Translations under genes and position numbers: made by a program
The notes under the pieces: model-generated
Database searches by the model: none
Seen by the model: the letters and a program-made list of their open reading frames with translations, nothing else
What the model was told of the DNA's origin: nothing
Shown here: in pieces, positions 33,810 to 44,272 of the stretch
Position numbering within the stretch: position 1 is the stretch's first letter
Layout of the letters: each line of letters opens with the position of its first letter
Assembly (NCBI GenBank): GCA_951812655.1
Contig: OX638319.1
Coordinates: 744,001-808,000 of the forward strand
Origin: an uncultured Candidatus Nitrosopumilus sp.
Lineage (GTDB): Archaea; Thermoproteota; Nitrososphaeria; Nitrososphaerales; Nitrosopumilaceae
DNA length: 64,000 nt
Direction: 5' to 3'

Positions 33810-34307
33810 TCTTTTTCTATTTTTGATCTCGTATGCTCCCACCACAAGTAGTCCTATCATGCCGATAACTAGAGTTGACGTGGAAACGATGGAAATGATG
33901 AATTTTTTACTTGCGTCAGGAAGTGGACCTATCGCACCTGTTACGTAAATTCCCTCATCATTAGAACCGTGAATGATCAGTTCGTGAATTCCTGCTTCTA
34001 ACACATCAAACTTTTCTTCAACAGTATCATCATTTACATATCGAGATGTAATTTCTATACCTGAAGGGTCTAGTAATTTCATACGTATCGTATTTTCTTT
34101 CAAATCCATTACTTGAACCGCAAAAATTCCTATCGGTGTTTCATCCTTATCCAAATCTGCTGAAATTGTAACCGTCTGTGAAGAGCTGACTTCCCCATTT
34201 CCTTGGATTATTCCGTCTAACGTAAACTGGTTTCCAACAATTGATACCACCAGTCCTGAGACAATCAATAATCCAAAAACAATTACTACTGAACCTAATT
34301 TCTGCAC
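33801..34307 (-). CDS. Membrane-anchored hypothetical protein
   Basis: A 168-residue protein with a membrane helix at each end (about 5-25 and 137-160) and a beta-rich extracellular middle: SSSQTVTISADLDKDE, IRMKLLDPSGIEI and GIHELIIHGSNDEGIYVTGAIG. This two-helix, single-beta-domain layout recurs in Nitrososphaerota envelope proteins. Function unknown. The 272 nt upstream to the CDF gene hold no supported gene. Confidence 0.78.
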   Translation of the reverse strand: MQKLGSVVIVFGLLIVSGLVVSIVGNQFTLDGIIQGNGEVSSSQTVTISADLDKDETPIGIFAVQVMDLKENTIRMKLLDPSGIEITSRYVNDDTVEEKFDVLEAGIHELIIHGSNDEGIYVTGAIGPLPDASKKFIISIVSTSTLVIGMIGLLVVGAYEIKNRKRSV

Positions 34308-34579
34308 AGATTATTACTAATAGTCTTTAGTTTAAACCTAATTTTTTAGATAATCTGTAGAAGAAGAAAATTAGATTGGACCAAAAAAGTTAGCTCCAAT
34401 TAAATTTAAAATAGAAATTTACATTTTTTAGTTTTATTGAAACCAGTTGTTTATTTTTCAGGTGATTATGGTAATGATGAAATTGATTCAAGATGACAAT
34501 AAAAATAACATTCCTAGTTTCACCGTATTTTTGGCTTTGCGACGGGAGTGTTGGTGATATATTTGACAAGTATCTTGCT

Positions 34580-35953
34580 CTAATTTGGTTCTGGATGTAT
34601 GGTAATTACAGAATTTTTAATTTCAAGTCTAATCACGTGTTCAATTTCTGAAGTCAAATCGTGAACTTTTTCAATTGACAGCTCCTTGTTAAACGAACAA
34701 TCAATGTCTATTTTCAAAATATTTTCAAACTTTAGGGATAGGATGCGACCGATCTTCTTAATTTCTGAGTATTTTTCCAGAATTTTTTTAATCTTTTCTT
34801 CGGTTTCAACGTCTTCGATGTTGAAGTTCTCAGGAACTGTGACAAAAGGTTCTAGATGAATTGTTGCATGTGTTATGTCTGGCAATTGCTCTTTAATCTT
34901 TTCTTCAATTATTTCTGATATTTTATGGGCTGATAGAAGATTGATCTCTCTATCAACCATAACGTGCAAATTACAATATGTCTTACCTTTTGTTTTATGA
35001 GTAATCACATTGTGTACTCCTTTTACTCCGTCAACACTCTTTGCGATTTCTGAGATTTTTGCATCCGGTGGAATGTCTTTCCAATTTGGTTCAAAATGAA
35101 TGGTTGTGGCCGCATTAGACATGTGATTTTTAATATTTTTCTCAACATTTGCACTAATTTCATGAGCCTTTTCAAAACTTGTATCTCCCCTTAACGAAAT
35201 GGTGATATCTGCAAAGATTGTATCTCCAGATCTTCTCATGAGAATTGGGCCTGCATCAATTACTCCTTCTGTTGATTTAGAAATTTCTCTTACGTTTTTT
35301 ACAGTCTCTGGAGATATTACATCTGTCAGGTCTAACGCTGTTTTGTAAACTAGTTTTATGCTCAGTATTGCTAACAGTCCACCTAAAATCAACGCCGCAA
35401 CAAAATCTCCGAAATATACTCCATATGAGACCAGCATGATTCCTACTATTGCAACCATCGTAGAACCAAGATCCATAAATGCATGATAGAAATCTGCTTT
35501 TAGGGTAGAACCTCCAATTTTTTTAATAGATCTTCTCAAAATTATTATTCTGAAAAAATCCACTCCGATTGTATAGAGCCCTCCGATAATTGCAAACAAT
35601 CCTGGTAAAACATTTGGTGGGGGACTCTGCAACCTATTGATGGATTCATAGATGAAAAAACACGCAATAATGAAAATTGCAATGCCTCCGAACAATCCTC
35701 CCAGAGATTCAATTTTACCATGTCCATAGGTATGCTCTGCATCAGGTGGCTTGATTGCCAATCTTGCAGCCAATATCAGAATGAGAGTGACCACACTGTC
35801 CAACAAAGCATGGATGCTGTCTGTGATGAGAGCTAGGCTGTTTGAAACTAGACCAAAAATCAGTTCCACCAAAAATGCTGAAAAAATAGCTAAGAGTGAT
35901 ATCTGTAAAACTCTGGTTCTCTGAACAAACATTTTCCTTCTTTTTGATGACAT
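34580..35953 (-). CDS. Cation diffusion facilitator with a double C-terminal domain
   Basis: A 457-residue CDF metal exporter. The six-helix membrane part has the metal site residues in ALITDSIHALLDSVV (D/H) and FYHAFMDLGSTMVA (H/D), plus HTYGHGKIESLGG. The soluble part is about twice the usual length: two or three tandem ferredoxin-like metal-binding domains, each ending with TIHFEPN, TIHLEPF or TIHPEPN. It exports Zn2+, Fe2+, Mn2+ or Co2+ in exchange for protons; the metal is not fixed by sequence. Confidence 0.92.
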   Translation of the reverse strand: MSSKRRKMFVQRTRVLQISLLAIFSAFLVELIFGLVSNSLALITDSIHALLDSVVTLILILAARLAIKPPDAEHTYGHGKIESLGGLFGGIAIFIIACFFIYESINRLQSPPPNVLPGLFAIIGGLYTIGVDFFRIIILRRSIKKIGGSTLKADFYHAFMDLGSTMVAIVGIMLVSYGVYFGDFVAALILGGLLAILSIKLVYKTALDLTDVISPETVKNVREISKSTEGVIDAGPILMRRSGDTIFADITISLRGDTSFEKAHEISANVEKNIKNHMSNAATTIHFEPNWKDIPPDAKISEIAKSVDGVKGVHNVITHKTKGKTYCNLHVMVDREINLLSAHKISEIIEEKIKEQLPDITHATIHLEPFVTVPENFNIEDVETEEKIKKILEKYSEIKKIGRILSLKFENILKIDIDCSFNKELSIEKVHDLTSEIEHVIRLEIKNSVITIHPEPN

Positions 35954-36027
35954 GAATCACGTATTACCGTTTTCCAAGAAACAATTATGCGACAACATTA
36001 TTTGTTAGATAAATCGATTTAACGAAC

Positions 36028-39000
36028 ATGATGTATTCAAAATATCTTGTTTTACTAGTAGTTTCCTCATTTGTTACAATTCATTCAATTATTGACATTG
36101 ATGCCTCTGACAATCCAGACTTGTTTGTATCTGCTGAAAATTCACAATTTAGCAATCATTTTTCTGGCTCTATGGTAATTGAGGTGGTGATAACTGATCA
36201 AAATTTGCGTGATACTGATGAAGGAAAGGGTGAACCTGATGTAACAATTAATGGAGAATTGTTACGAATGGTTCAAGCCAATGATGGCAACTGGTATGCC
36301 TATTTTGCCAACGTCAATTTTGCTAAGCAGGCTGATTCTACAGTGGGTTTACCTGGTAATGGATTAGATTTTGGAGTGTTCTGCAGTAGGGAGACGGACT
36401 CATCCGTAATTGGAATTGATCTTTCTGAGACTGACGGGTTTGCTGTGCCTCGGAGTATCTCTGGCTCAACCGATGGAAATTCTTCTTTTACTCAGTGTAC
36501 TAATTCTCCTTCTGGACCAATAATTAACAATGTTGTTAGAAATGCAAAATCGATTAACAGTAATCCTAACGTACCTTCTGGGCAAATTGGACTAAATCCT
36601 GCAGCTTGGCCATTGATCCAACTCTATTCATTTGATGATGTTGTAATCCAATACAATCCTGGCGGTCAACCACAACAAGTTTTTCTGAAGTATGACGAAA
36701 TTCAAAACATCTCTTTTGGTCTTGACCGAGATGTATATCCAAACAATTCTGAAGTATTTCTAACTTTGAATGACATTCAACTAAATCAGGATCCTACCGA
36801 TGAGGATTCATGGACTTTTGGTATTGGTTCAACACCATCAACATTTTATCAAGCATTTGACAATTCTGGAAATAATGCTGCAAATGGAAATATGGGACTG
36901 GTAAATTTAATTCCACATCTTTCAAATCTTGGTTTTGAAAAAAATGGTAAACTTTCGTTAGATCTAGGTAATGTATTGGAGTTAAAAACAAACCGTGATC
37001 AGCCTGCTTCTTCAGTTTCAAATAACATGGCCTCAAACTCCTACTCAGAAATTGTGACTCTAGTGGAACGAGGGCCAAATTCTGGACTTTTTGAAAGTCA
37101 TGATTCCAATGACGAATCTGTTATTGGAATACTGAATGATGCCCCAAGAGGTCAAACTGGACAAATTACCTACAATAAAAAATCTGTTTCTGTCTTAACC
37201 GGTTCATCAACAGCTTCAGTTTCTCTAAATAACATGGCCTCTATAACAATTGGAAATAACGAGTTGTTGCGTCCTGGAACCGAGTATCCCGTACTGTTGA
37301 TAGATCCTGATCAAAATTTAAACACAGGTGCACGTGATCACCTAGATGTTTTTCGCACTACTGCCATTATCCCTTCAATTTCTATAGGAAATCCTCTGAC
37401 TTTGGAGGATGCCCGTAATGTCTCATTTCATACAACCTCTTCGGATGGACTTGGAGTTGCAGCAAATTCATCTGTACCTAATTCTAATTCAGATCGATTG
37501 ATTATCGACACGTCTACTGTACAGAATGGATCATTTGAAATGGTTTCAGTCGACTTGGGAGTCTCTGCATCCTCTTTATCTTCAATTTTGTTGGATGTGT
37601 CTGAATCCGATACTCGTGGAACAAACTGGATAAATTATGATTTGAGTTCATTTGAAAATGATTACGGAATTTTTGATTTCAGTGACACTTCTTTTGTTCT
37701 TTCTTTTGGTTCTCTGGGGGTATCTCCAATAACAATAATTGAGTCCGGAGATATCTCATCCTCCAAAGGATTAGTCCAAATTGACGATTCTGACGTGATG
37801 GATATCTTGGTAGAAAGTGATTATGTATTTCTTGCAATTGATTTTGATTCTTCTGATGATGATGTCGGAATGCTAACTGTTGCGAATGAACAATATACTC
37901 AGCCCGTTGTCTTTGACATCTTTTCTTTTGGATTAAAAAATGATCAAAGTATACAAAATGCTATTTATCGTTTTGAGCTTGAAGAGACTCGTGATGATTC
38001 TTCTGCTTTTAAAGGCACTTTTGAATATGCAATTGCCAATCAATTAAACATACTTGATCCAGATTTCATTCAAACACTTCGAGCCATTGACGATGAGGTA
38101 AAGATCATAGTCACAAATAGGCTAATTGATGATGACGGCGTATCCATATCTTACTCAGATCTTGATGGTGTAGGCGTGCCAACAATCACCTCTACAAAAT
38201 CCGACATTGCTACAAATTCCGGAACAGTGTCAACTTCTTCTCCGACCTATCGATTTGGTCAACCTGTAACTGTTACTCTAAATGATCCTGATCTTAATTT
38301 GAAAAGCGATGTTGTTGAGATATACTCGATCATCCAAGATTCCAATTCCTCTAATCTTGACACTATAGGAAAAGACGGACAAATTCTGTTGGAAATCAAA
38401 CTGAAGGACATTCGATACAAACGTTGCACAATTGACGGCGTTGAACATGGTGGATTAGGTGCGACAGGATTCACTCTTGTTGAAACTGGGCCTGGTACTG
38501 GAATCTTTGAGGGTGTGTTCAAAATGCCTTCAAAAATTTGCAACAAGTTTGGAACTGAACTGATTTCTCCTGCTGGTGGAAGCCTTGATGTCCGATACTA
38601 TGATTCGCGAGATAGTTCTGGCAATTCTAACATTTACAGCTTATTGAAAAACAAATCTGTCTCAACTTTTGACAATGCTCCGAAACTAACTTCTTATGAT
38701 GTCATCAAGCCAAATTTGGGAAAAACTAAAGAAATTATACTTTCTGGAAGTGTTGATAACCATAAAAGAGGCGTGCCATTGTCTGTGACCATAACCGCTC
38801 CTGATGGCAATTCTCAGAGTTTTGGAGCTGTTATTGCCAATAACGGAAATTACAAATCTATAATTTCAATCAATGAGGATTCTTTGATTGGAATATATCA
38901 TATTGAGCTGACTCATCACAATTCACATGAAAGTGTGATCACATTCCAAGTTTCCAACCCTGAAATTCCTGATTGGATTAAAAACAATGTCAAAAACTGG

Positions 39001-39228
39001 TCTTATGATGATGATAAATCATCAGACTCTGAATTTATTGATGGAATTAATTATATGATTGATGAGGGGTTGCTAATCAGATCTAACACGCCTTTTTCTT
39101 TCTCTGAACAGATAATTCCTGATTGGATTAAAAACAATGCAAAATGGTGGTCAAATGATGATATTTCTGATGAAGATTTTGTTAAATCACTTCAATACTT
39201 GATTAAAAAGAATATTGTCAGAATCTGA
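36028..39228 (+). CDS. Large secreted surface protein, S-layer-like
   Basis: A 1066-residue secreted protein with an N-terminal signal peptide (YLVLLVVSSFVTIHSIIDI). The body is beta-rich with recurring Asp/Asn-rich 'DPD.NL' motifs (LIDPDQNLNTG, LNDPDLNLKSD) and 'ETGPGTGIFEG' edges, as in archaeal surface proteins built of Ig-like domains. Two copies of IPDWIKNN start at about residues 980 and 1030, each followed by W-rich and 'DFV..L.YLI' segments, a repeat common at the C-terminus of thaumarchaeal secreted proteins. There is no PEFG sorting tail. Its size suggests a major envelope component; the S-layer role is inferred. Confidence 0.8.
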   Translation: MMYSKYLVLLVVSSFVTIHSIIDIDASDNPDLFVSAENSQFSNHFSGSMVIEVVITDQNLRDTDEGKGEPDVTINGELLRMVQANDGNWYAYFANVNFAKQADSTVGLPGNGLDFGVFCSRETDSSVIGIDLSETDGFAVPRSISGSTDGNSSFTQCTNSPSGPIINNVVRNAKSINSNPNVPSGQIGLNPAAWPLIQLYSFDDVVIQYNPGGQPQQVFLKYDEIQNISFGLDRDVYPNNSEVFLTLNDIQLNQDPTDEDSWTFGIGSTPSTFYQAFDNSGNNAANGNMGLVNLIPHLSNLGFEKNGKLSLDLGNVLELKTNRDQPASSVSNNMASNSYSEIVTLVERGPNSGLFESHDSNDESVIGILNDAPRGQTGQITYNKKSVSVLTGSSTASVSLNNMASITIGNNELLRPGTEYPVLLIDPDQNLNTGARDHLDVFRTTAIIPSISIGNPLTLEDARNVSFHTTSSDGLGVAANSSVPNSNSDRLIIDTSTVQNGSFEMVSVDLGVSASSLSSILLDVSESDTRGTNWINYDLSSFENDYGIFDFSDTSFVLSFGSLGVSPITIIESGDISSSKGLVQIDDSDVMDILVESDYVFLAIDFDSSDDDVGMLTVANEQYTQPVVFDIFSFGLKNDQSIQNAIYRFELEETRDDSSAFKGTFEYAIANQLNILDPDFIQTLRAIDDEVKIIVTNRLIDDDGVSISYSDLDGVGVPTITSTKSDIATNSGTVSTSSPTYRFGQPVTVTLNDPDLNLKSDVVEIYSIIQDSNSSNLDTIGKDGQILLEIKLKDIRYKRCTIDGVEHGGLGATGFTLVETGPGTGIFEGVFKMPSKICNKFGTELISPAGGSLDVRYYDSRDSSGNSNIYSLLKNKSVSTFDNAPKLTSYDVIKPNLGKTKEIILSGSVDNHKRGVPLSVTITAPDGNSQSFGAVIANNGNYKSIISINEDSLIGIYHIELTHHNSHESVITFQVSNPEIPDWIKNNVKNWSYDDDKSSDSEFIDGINYMIDEGLLIRSNTPFSFSEQIIPDWIKNNAKWWSNDDISDEDFVKSLQYLIKKNIVRI

Positions 39229-39272
39229 TTTCTGAAGTAGAAATTGATTGAAAATATAAATACTCTTAGTTC

Positions 39273-40271
39273 ATGAAAACAATGAAAATGAAAGTAATGG
39301 GATTTTTGGCTTTTGCATTGTTATCTGTGTCGATTATGTCTTATGGAATTAGTGGCTCCGCTTTTGCTACAAGTGATCCTAATCCTGCTTTGCCCATATC
39401 TTCTGAATTAGAGAATTATTCTAGTGGTGCACTGGTAAAAGTCTCTGGCACCATACCTGATTATGATTCTTCATCTGGAAAAGGGCTTACTGTTGTTATT
39501 GTATCTCCTGACAACAATATTGTGGGGATTGATCAGTTAGTTCCAAAATCTGATGGTTCATTTGTCAAGAGCTTTGTTGCTGGTGGTCCTTTGTGGAAAT
39601 TAAATGGAGATTATAAAGTTGAATTTCACTATGGTGCTGATTCATCAGAAGTGACCATTTCGTATACTGCTGGTGATGTGGTTTCAGAACCCACACCTGA
39701 GCCAGAACCAGAACCCACACCTGAGCCAGAACCAGAACCAGAACCCACACCTGAGCCAGAACCTGAGCCAGAACCAGAACCCACACCTGAGCCAGAACCA
39801 ACGCCAGAACCAACATGTGGAGCTGGAACTGAATTAGTTGATGGAATTTGTCAGGTCATTAAGAATAATGAACCAGCAGACAATGGTGGTGGTGGCTGTC
39901 TAATTGCAACTGCCGCATATGGTACTGAACTTGCACCACAGGTCCAGTTCCTCAGAGAAATCAGGGATAATACAGTAATGAGTACATCTTCTGGTACAGC
40001 ATTTATGACTGGGTTTAACCAATTGTACTATTCGTTCTCACCAACAATTGCAGATATGGAACGAGAAAATCCCATGTTCCAGCAGGCAGTTCGAGCATTC
40101 ATCACTCCTATGGTTTCCACTCTGTCAATAATGACATTGGCTGATACCGGTTCAGAGGCAGAAGTCCTTGGACTTGGAATTTCAGTAATTGCATTGAACT
40201 TGGGAATGTATATTGCTGCCCCTGCACTAATCGGGTTTAAAATCAACAAACACCTCCAATCTAGAAAATAA
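39273..40271 (+). CDS. Secreted protein with Pro-Glu repeat and CFI-box C-terminal domain
   Basis: A 332-residue protein. A signal peptide ([24 protein letters not shown]) leads into an Ig-like domain ([17 protein letters not shown]). Residues about 139-181 are a PEPEPTPEP hinge, followed by [28 protein letters not shown] (Cys at 209) and [14 protein letters not shown] make the CFI-box C-terminal domain, a putative anchoring unit with hydrophobic segments after it. An ATATAAATAC TATA lies about 20 nt before the ATG. The anchoring mechanism is inferred from the family. Confidence 0.82.
   Translation: MKTMKMKVMGFLAFALLSVSIMSYGISGSAFATSDPNPALPISSELENYSSGALVKVSGTIPDYDSSSGKGLTVVIVSPDNNIVGIDQLVPKSDGSFVKSFVAGGPLWKLNGDYKVEFHYGADSSEVTISYTAGDVVSEPTPEPEPEPTPEPEPEPEPTPEPEPEPEPEPTPEPEPTPEPTCGAGTELVDGICQVIKNNEPADNGGGGCLIATAAYGTELAPQVQFLREIRDNTVMSTSSGTAFMTGFNQLYYSFSPTIADMERENPMFQQAVRAFITPMVSTLSIMTLADTGSEAEVLGLGISVIALNLGMYIAAPALIGFKINKHLQSRK
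39687..39815. repeat. Pro-Glu hinge repeats
   Basis: Imperfect 6-18-bp tandem repeats (gaaccc, cctgag, ccagaa units) inside the surface-protein gene, coding for an alternating Pro-Glu/Thr spacer of about 43 residues. Such stretches are rigid, extended and prone to length change. Confidence 0.9.
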
Positions 40272-40321
40272 ACAGTTACTTTTCTAGTAGGTTATTATAC
40301 TCAAACGCATGGTGAAACGTT

Positions 40322-40645
40322 ATGAATGTTGAGTACGAGGAATTTGAATCGATAGAAGACTTTCTAATGTATATGGCGTCTGCTGCACCACCTATGAAAA
40401 ACACTATGCCTATTAACTCTTACAAAGGATATGTTATGTCATTTATTCCACTCAGTCCTGCAACTGGAGAGACATACCTTATGCTTTATGCGAAGGGATC
40501 TCTAGATTCTGGAATCTATGAATTCGATGTTGCGTCCAAGTCTTTTAAGAAAGTTGAAAGTGTGGAGAGGGCAGATAAAATATACTTCATATCAATTTCG
40601 CCTAAACGTAACACCATTGCTGATGCTGCTATTGAAAAACTGTAA
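40322..40645 (+). CDS. Hypothetical protein, 107 residues
   Basis: A 107-residue soluble protein of mixed alpha/beta character: an acidic N-terminus (MNVEYEEFESIEDFLMYMAS), then strands GYVMSFIPLSP and TYLMLYAKGS, and KIYFISISPKR near the C-terminus. I recognise no family or motif. It follows the CFI-box gene by 50 nt and might be read with it. The 167 nt after its stop hold nothing I can support. Confidence 0.65.
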   Translation: MNVEYEEFESIEDFLMYMASAAPPMKNTMPINSYKGYVMSFIPLSPATGETYLMLYAKGSLDSGIYEFDVASKSFKKVESVERADKIYFISISPKRNTIADAAIEKL

Positions 40646-40812
40646 GACCTATTTTTGAATCCAATTTGTTGAATTTGCTTATCATTTCTGTCGATAATTT
40701 TTTCAAGATGTATTCGTTGTCTTCATATTATATTAAATATGATAATTGTGAAACATAATGGTTTAGATCAAACTTTCCGCAAAATTATACAATGAAATCA
40801 CATTAATGTTAA

Positions 40813-42393
40813 CTATAATTTTTTAGTTTGGATCTTAGGTGCAGACACTGATCTACTCCTTGCATATTTGTCAATAATTTCATCTGGGGTTCTACCATTA
40901 AACAAATCCTTGCACAATCCTCTGAGGTATCTCATAATTGCCCAAGTACCTGCTTTTAGAATTCCATACATGAACACTTTCATTGGTGGACCGTATGTTT
41001 TATTTCTAAGAATTATTGGTATGATGTCATTAATCACTCGTAAATTATTTTCCCAACATTTCCAAAATAGTGTGAATTGTGCCTCATTCAAGTTTCCAAA
41101 GTGCATTGAATTCTTTTCACTGAAATCTTGATACAACAAAGGCGCGACTAGTCCTCTGAAATCCATTTTTCTAAAGTCACTCATCATGTCTATGGTGAAT
41201 TGAATATCATCTGGTGTTTCATCTGGCCAGCCTATGATGATTGTAGCAGCTGGGAACCAATGGTTGTCATTGAGAATTTTTGCACCTTCTCTTACCACAC
41301 TGCCCCATTCTTCTGAGGAAAAAGGCTTGGTCTTTACACCCAGATGTTTTTTAACCATGTCTGGTGCGACCGTCTCAATTCCCAAATTCGTAGCGAGCCA
41401 TCTGCCTGTTCTGTCTTGTTCATTTATGTGTGATATTTGCTGCATTAGAATCGGGTCTGCAGCAACGGCAGAAAATGTCATATGTGTCGTTCCAATGAAG
41501 TTTGCCCCTAGTCCCTTGAGACCTTTCCACAAGTCTACTATGGCATCTCTGTTTGGAATAAAGTCTCTATTATCACAACCATATAGTAGCATTTCATCCG
41601 AATGCAGCCAAATAGAATCAAATCCGTAGTCTAGATTTGTTTTTGCCTCATGCTGTAATCTGTCTAACGGCAAATCTTTCTTTGATCTTTTATTGACATC
41701 ACAAAAGTCACAACCTCTTCCACATCCACGCATTGCTTCAATTAGTGAATTAATTGTAGGCCCTTCTATTACCGGGATATTTTCAAGATTTCTTACAAAA
41801 CAATGCATTAGTTCTGGAGCATCGTTTTTTTCTAAATCTTGGAACAAGTCGACTGCAAGTTCATCAGCTTCACCTACGACCACAGTATCAATACCATGTA
41901 TCTTCATTCTGTCTGATTTTGCAAGTTCCCATGCCCCATTGCCTCCTACGACCACCTTGAAATCATGTTTCTTTTTTAGCTGAATGATGCTTGCACACAT
42001 CCTTTTGAATTTCATTGCCACATATGACAATTTTTCTGGAGACATTGTTGTTGTTACCGGTGCCATGCCGAGTGGATCCATAACATTAATTCCCACAACC
42101 TTAGTATCTGGCCCAATTGATTTTTCAAGCATTTCAGGATGTGCCATGAACACATCCTCTTTTTTGTATCCTCCTTGAATTAATGAACTCTCGATTCTTC
42201 TTAATCCTATTTGAGCAACTTTAACTTCTCCTGTGATTGGATCCGTTTCCACTGAAGGACAGAAGACCTTATCAAAAACCCATTCTGGAAGCACTTCATA
42301 TGGTCCACAGGCGATAAATCCGTAAAGAAAATTTCCTCTGTAATTTGTCATTAAACTACGATCAGCAGTAAGTACAATGCGTTTGCCAGCCAA
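40813..42393 (-). CDS. B12-binding radical SAM protein; candidate GDGT ring synthase (Grs-like)
   Basis: A 526-residue radical SAM enzyme. A cobalamin-binding-like Rossmann domain comes first (KVVGINVMDPLG, FKVVVGGNGAWELA, DTVVVGEADELA), then MRGCGRGCDFCDVN, the CxxxCxxC 4Fe-4S site, and HSDEMLLYG and ATIIIGWPDETPDD in the barrel. B12 radical SAM enzymes methylate or form C-C bonds at unactivated carbons. The N-terminal TADRSLMTNYRGN and overall layout recall the GrsA/GrsB proteins that add cyclopentane rings to membrane tetraether lipids; crenarchaeol of Nitrososphaerota needs such enzymes. I am confident of the fold, less of the substrate. The start is a TTG at 42393, with a TATATAAC box about 25 nt upstream. 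Confidence 0.85.
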   Translation of the reverse strand: MAGKRIVLTADRSLMTNYRGNFLYGFIACGPYEVLPEWVFDKVFCPSVETDPITGEVKVAQIGLRRIESSLIQGGYKKEDVFMAHPEMLEKSIGPDTKVVGINVMDPLGMAPVTTTMSPEKLSYVAMKFKRMCASIIQLKKKHDFKVVVGGNGAWELAKSDRMKIHGIDTVVVGEADELAVDLFQDLEKNDAPELMHCFVRNLENIPVIEGPTINSLIEAMRGCGRGCDFCDVNKRSKKDLPLDRLQHEAKTNLDYGFDSIWLHSDEMLLYGCDNRDFIPNRDAIVDLWKGLKGLGANFIGTTHMTFSAVAADPILMQQISHINEQDRTGRWLATNLGIETVAPDMVKKHLGVKTKPFSSEEWGSVVREGAKILNDNHWFPAATIIIGWPDETPDDIQFTIDMMSDFRKMDFRGLVAPLLYQDFSEKNSMHFGNLNEAQFTLFWKCWENNLRVINDIIPIILRNKTYGPPMKVFMYGILKAGTWAIMRYLRGLCKDLFNGRTPDEIIDKYARSRSVSAPKIQTKKL

Positions 42394-42452
42394 TTACCAA
42401 ACAACGTTTAGACATGTTATATATGATTTACGAGATTGTATATGTTGTAATC

Positions 42453-43235
42453 CTACTTGGAATAATTTTTTTTAATTGCTCTGTTGGCTATATTTGAAGC
42501 AATTCCCCCAGCCGCAATCCCGTTATCAATATTCACAACTGATAGTCCCAACGAACAACTCTGAAGCATTGATGCTAGTGCCGCAATACCTTTTTCTCCG
42601 TAACCGTACCCTATTGATGTCGGTACTCCTATGATCGGAATATCTACCAATGTGGAAACCAATGTGGCTAATGCACCTTCCATTCCAGCTACCACGATTA
42701 TACAGTCTACATCATGATTAATCATTTCTTTCAAAACTGGAAAAATTCTCTGTATGCCTGCAACTCCTACGTCGTATCTTGTGATGCATTTGCAATTCAT
42801 TGATTCACACATGAGTCTGGATTCTTCTGCAACTCCTATGTCTGATGTACCTCCTGTAATGATCCCGATTTTTCCTCCTTGAAATTTAATTGGTTTTTTG
42901 AACAGCAACAATGATGATGAATTTTTACCTGTCTTGATTTTGACCTTCAATCTTTTTGCATATGTGATGATTTTAGGATAATCCTCTTTTTTAATTCGTG
43001 AAATAATGATTGAATTTGTTTTTTCTAGAGTTTTTTTTGTAATTTTCTTTATTTCACTTAACTCCTTGGTTTCTGCAAAAACTACTTCGGGAATTCCCCT
43101 TCTTTTCCTCCTGTTGATGTCAATTTTGACAAAATCTTCTACTTCCTCAATTGAATACAGTGACAAAAGCTTTTTAGCACTGTTGACGGAAGTGTTTCCT
43201 TTTTTGACTGATTCTAATATTTCGTGAATTTCCAA
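42453..43235 (-). CDS. larB: LarB, pyridinium-3,5-biscarboxylic acid mononucleotide synthase
   Basis: A 260-residue LarB. A helical N-terminal segment with RRKRRGIPEVVFAE precedes an AIR-carboxylase-like domain (GIITGGTSDIGVAEE, YDVGVAGIQRIFP, VAGMEGALATLV, GVPTSIGYG). LQSCSLGLSVVNIDNG contains Cys227, equivalent to the cysteine that forms the covalent adduct in LarB. It carboxylates and hydrolyses nicotinic acid adenine dinucleotide, the first step to the nickel pincer nucleotide. The start is a TTG. It is on the opposite strand to larC-larE, with malate dehydrogenase between them. Confidence 0.93.
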   Translation of the reverse strand: MEIHEILESVKKGNTSVNSAKKLLSLYSIEEVEDFVKIDINRRKRRGIPEVVFAETKELSEIKKITKKTLEKTNSIIISRIKKEDYPKIITYAKRLKVKIKTGKNSSSLLLFKKPIKFQGGKIGIITGGTSDIGVAEESRLMCESMNCKCITRYDVGVAGIQRIFPVLKEMINHDVDCIIVVAGMEGALATLVSTLVDIPIIGVPTSIGYGYGEKGIAALASMLQSCSLGLSVVNIDNGIAAGGIASNIANRAIKKNYSK

Positions 43236-43268
43236 TATTGGATTTTATGTTATTGTCTAAAAAAAGGC

Positions 43269-44183
43269 TTAGATTTCAATTCCTGATATGGCACTTTTCA
43301 CATTCTCGACTCCTTTGTCAAATGATTGTTTCTCTTCACCGTTTAGATCTAATTCAATTATTTTTTCCACTCCTTTCTTTCCAATGATTGCAGGAACCCC
43401 TATAGTAACGTCAGAATGACCATATTCTCCATCAAGATATGTTGCAACTGGAATCACTTGTTTTCTATCTCTCACGACTGATTCAACTATTGCAGAAATT
43501 GCATTTCCTGGCGCATGAACTGTGGCACCTTTTAGCTCAATTACTTTGGCTGCAACTTGTTTTGTATTTTGAACTAACTCATCTAATTTTTCCTTTGGAA
43601 GAAATGATGATAGTGGAATTCCTGAAACCGATGAAAATCTTGGCAATGGTAACATGTTTTCTCCATGTTCTCCAATGACGAGTGATCTAATAGAATCTCG
43701 TGAATGCCCTGTTGCCTCGTGGATAAATTGTCTAAATCTGGATAGATCTAACATTCCTCCCATACCGAACACTCTGCTTCTGTCAAATCCAGACACTTTG
43801 TACGTGATGTATGCCATTGGATCTAGTGGATTAGTAACTGGAATAATCATAGAATCATCTGCATATTTTTTAACATTTTCAACTACGCTTTTTACAATTG
43901 ATGCATTAATTTTCAAAAGATCCATTCTTGTCATTCCTGGTTTTCGTCCAGAACCTGCAACTACCACCACAACGTTGGAACCCTTCATATCTGCAAAATC
44001 GTTGGAACCCTTCACTTCTACGTCAATTCCTTGTTCTGATAACATGTGATTGATGTCCATTGCTTCTCCTTGTGGGAGTCCTTTAGCTACATCCAGCAAC
44101 AAAATTTGATCATCCAATCGTTTTAACGCAGAAAATAACGCTGCGTCTCCGCCTACTTTTCCTGAACCAATGATAGTTATCAT
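43269..44183 (-). CDS. mdh: Malate dehydrogenase (LDH/MDH superfamily)
   Basis: A 304-residue enzyme of the LDH-like MDH group. [15 protein letters not shown] binds [18 protein letters not shown] carries the Arg at the substrate-specificity position that marks malate rather than lactate, and [10 protein letters not shown] has the catalytic histidine. It interconverts malate and oxaloacetate. ATG 44183 was chosen because a TATA-like TTTAATTATC lies about 25 nt upstream; an in-frame TTG at 44195 is within the spacer. Confidence 0.93.
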   Translation of the reverse strand: MITIIGSGKVGGDAALFSALKRLDDQILLLDVAKGLPQGEAMDINHMLSEQGIDVEVKGSNDFADMKGSNVVVVVAGSGRKPGMTRMDLLKINASIVKSVVENVKKYADDSMIIPVTNPLDPMAYITYKVSGFDRSRVFGMGGMLDLSRFRQFIHEATGHSRDSIRSLVIGEHGENMLPLPRFSSVSGIPLSSFLPKEKLDELVQNTKQVAAKVIELKGATVHAPGNAISAIVESVVRDRKQVIPVATYLDGEYGHSDVTIGVPAIIGKKGVEKIIELDLNGEEKQSFDKGVENVKSAISGIEI

Positions 44184-44272
44184 GAAAACTTGCACTTATT
44201 TTAGATAATTAAATCTAATGGAAATCGTGATGTATTAGTCGAATTTATAAGCATTTTTTATGATTTTTAATC

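Noticed and set aside
36794-37078. Minus-strand frame inside the large surface gene
   Set aside because: Shadow of the plus-strand gene with Leu/Gln/His bias typical of antisense frames.
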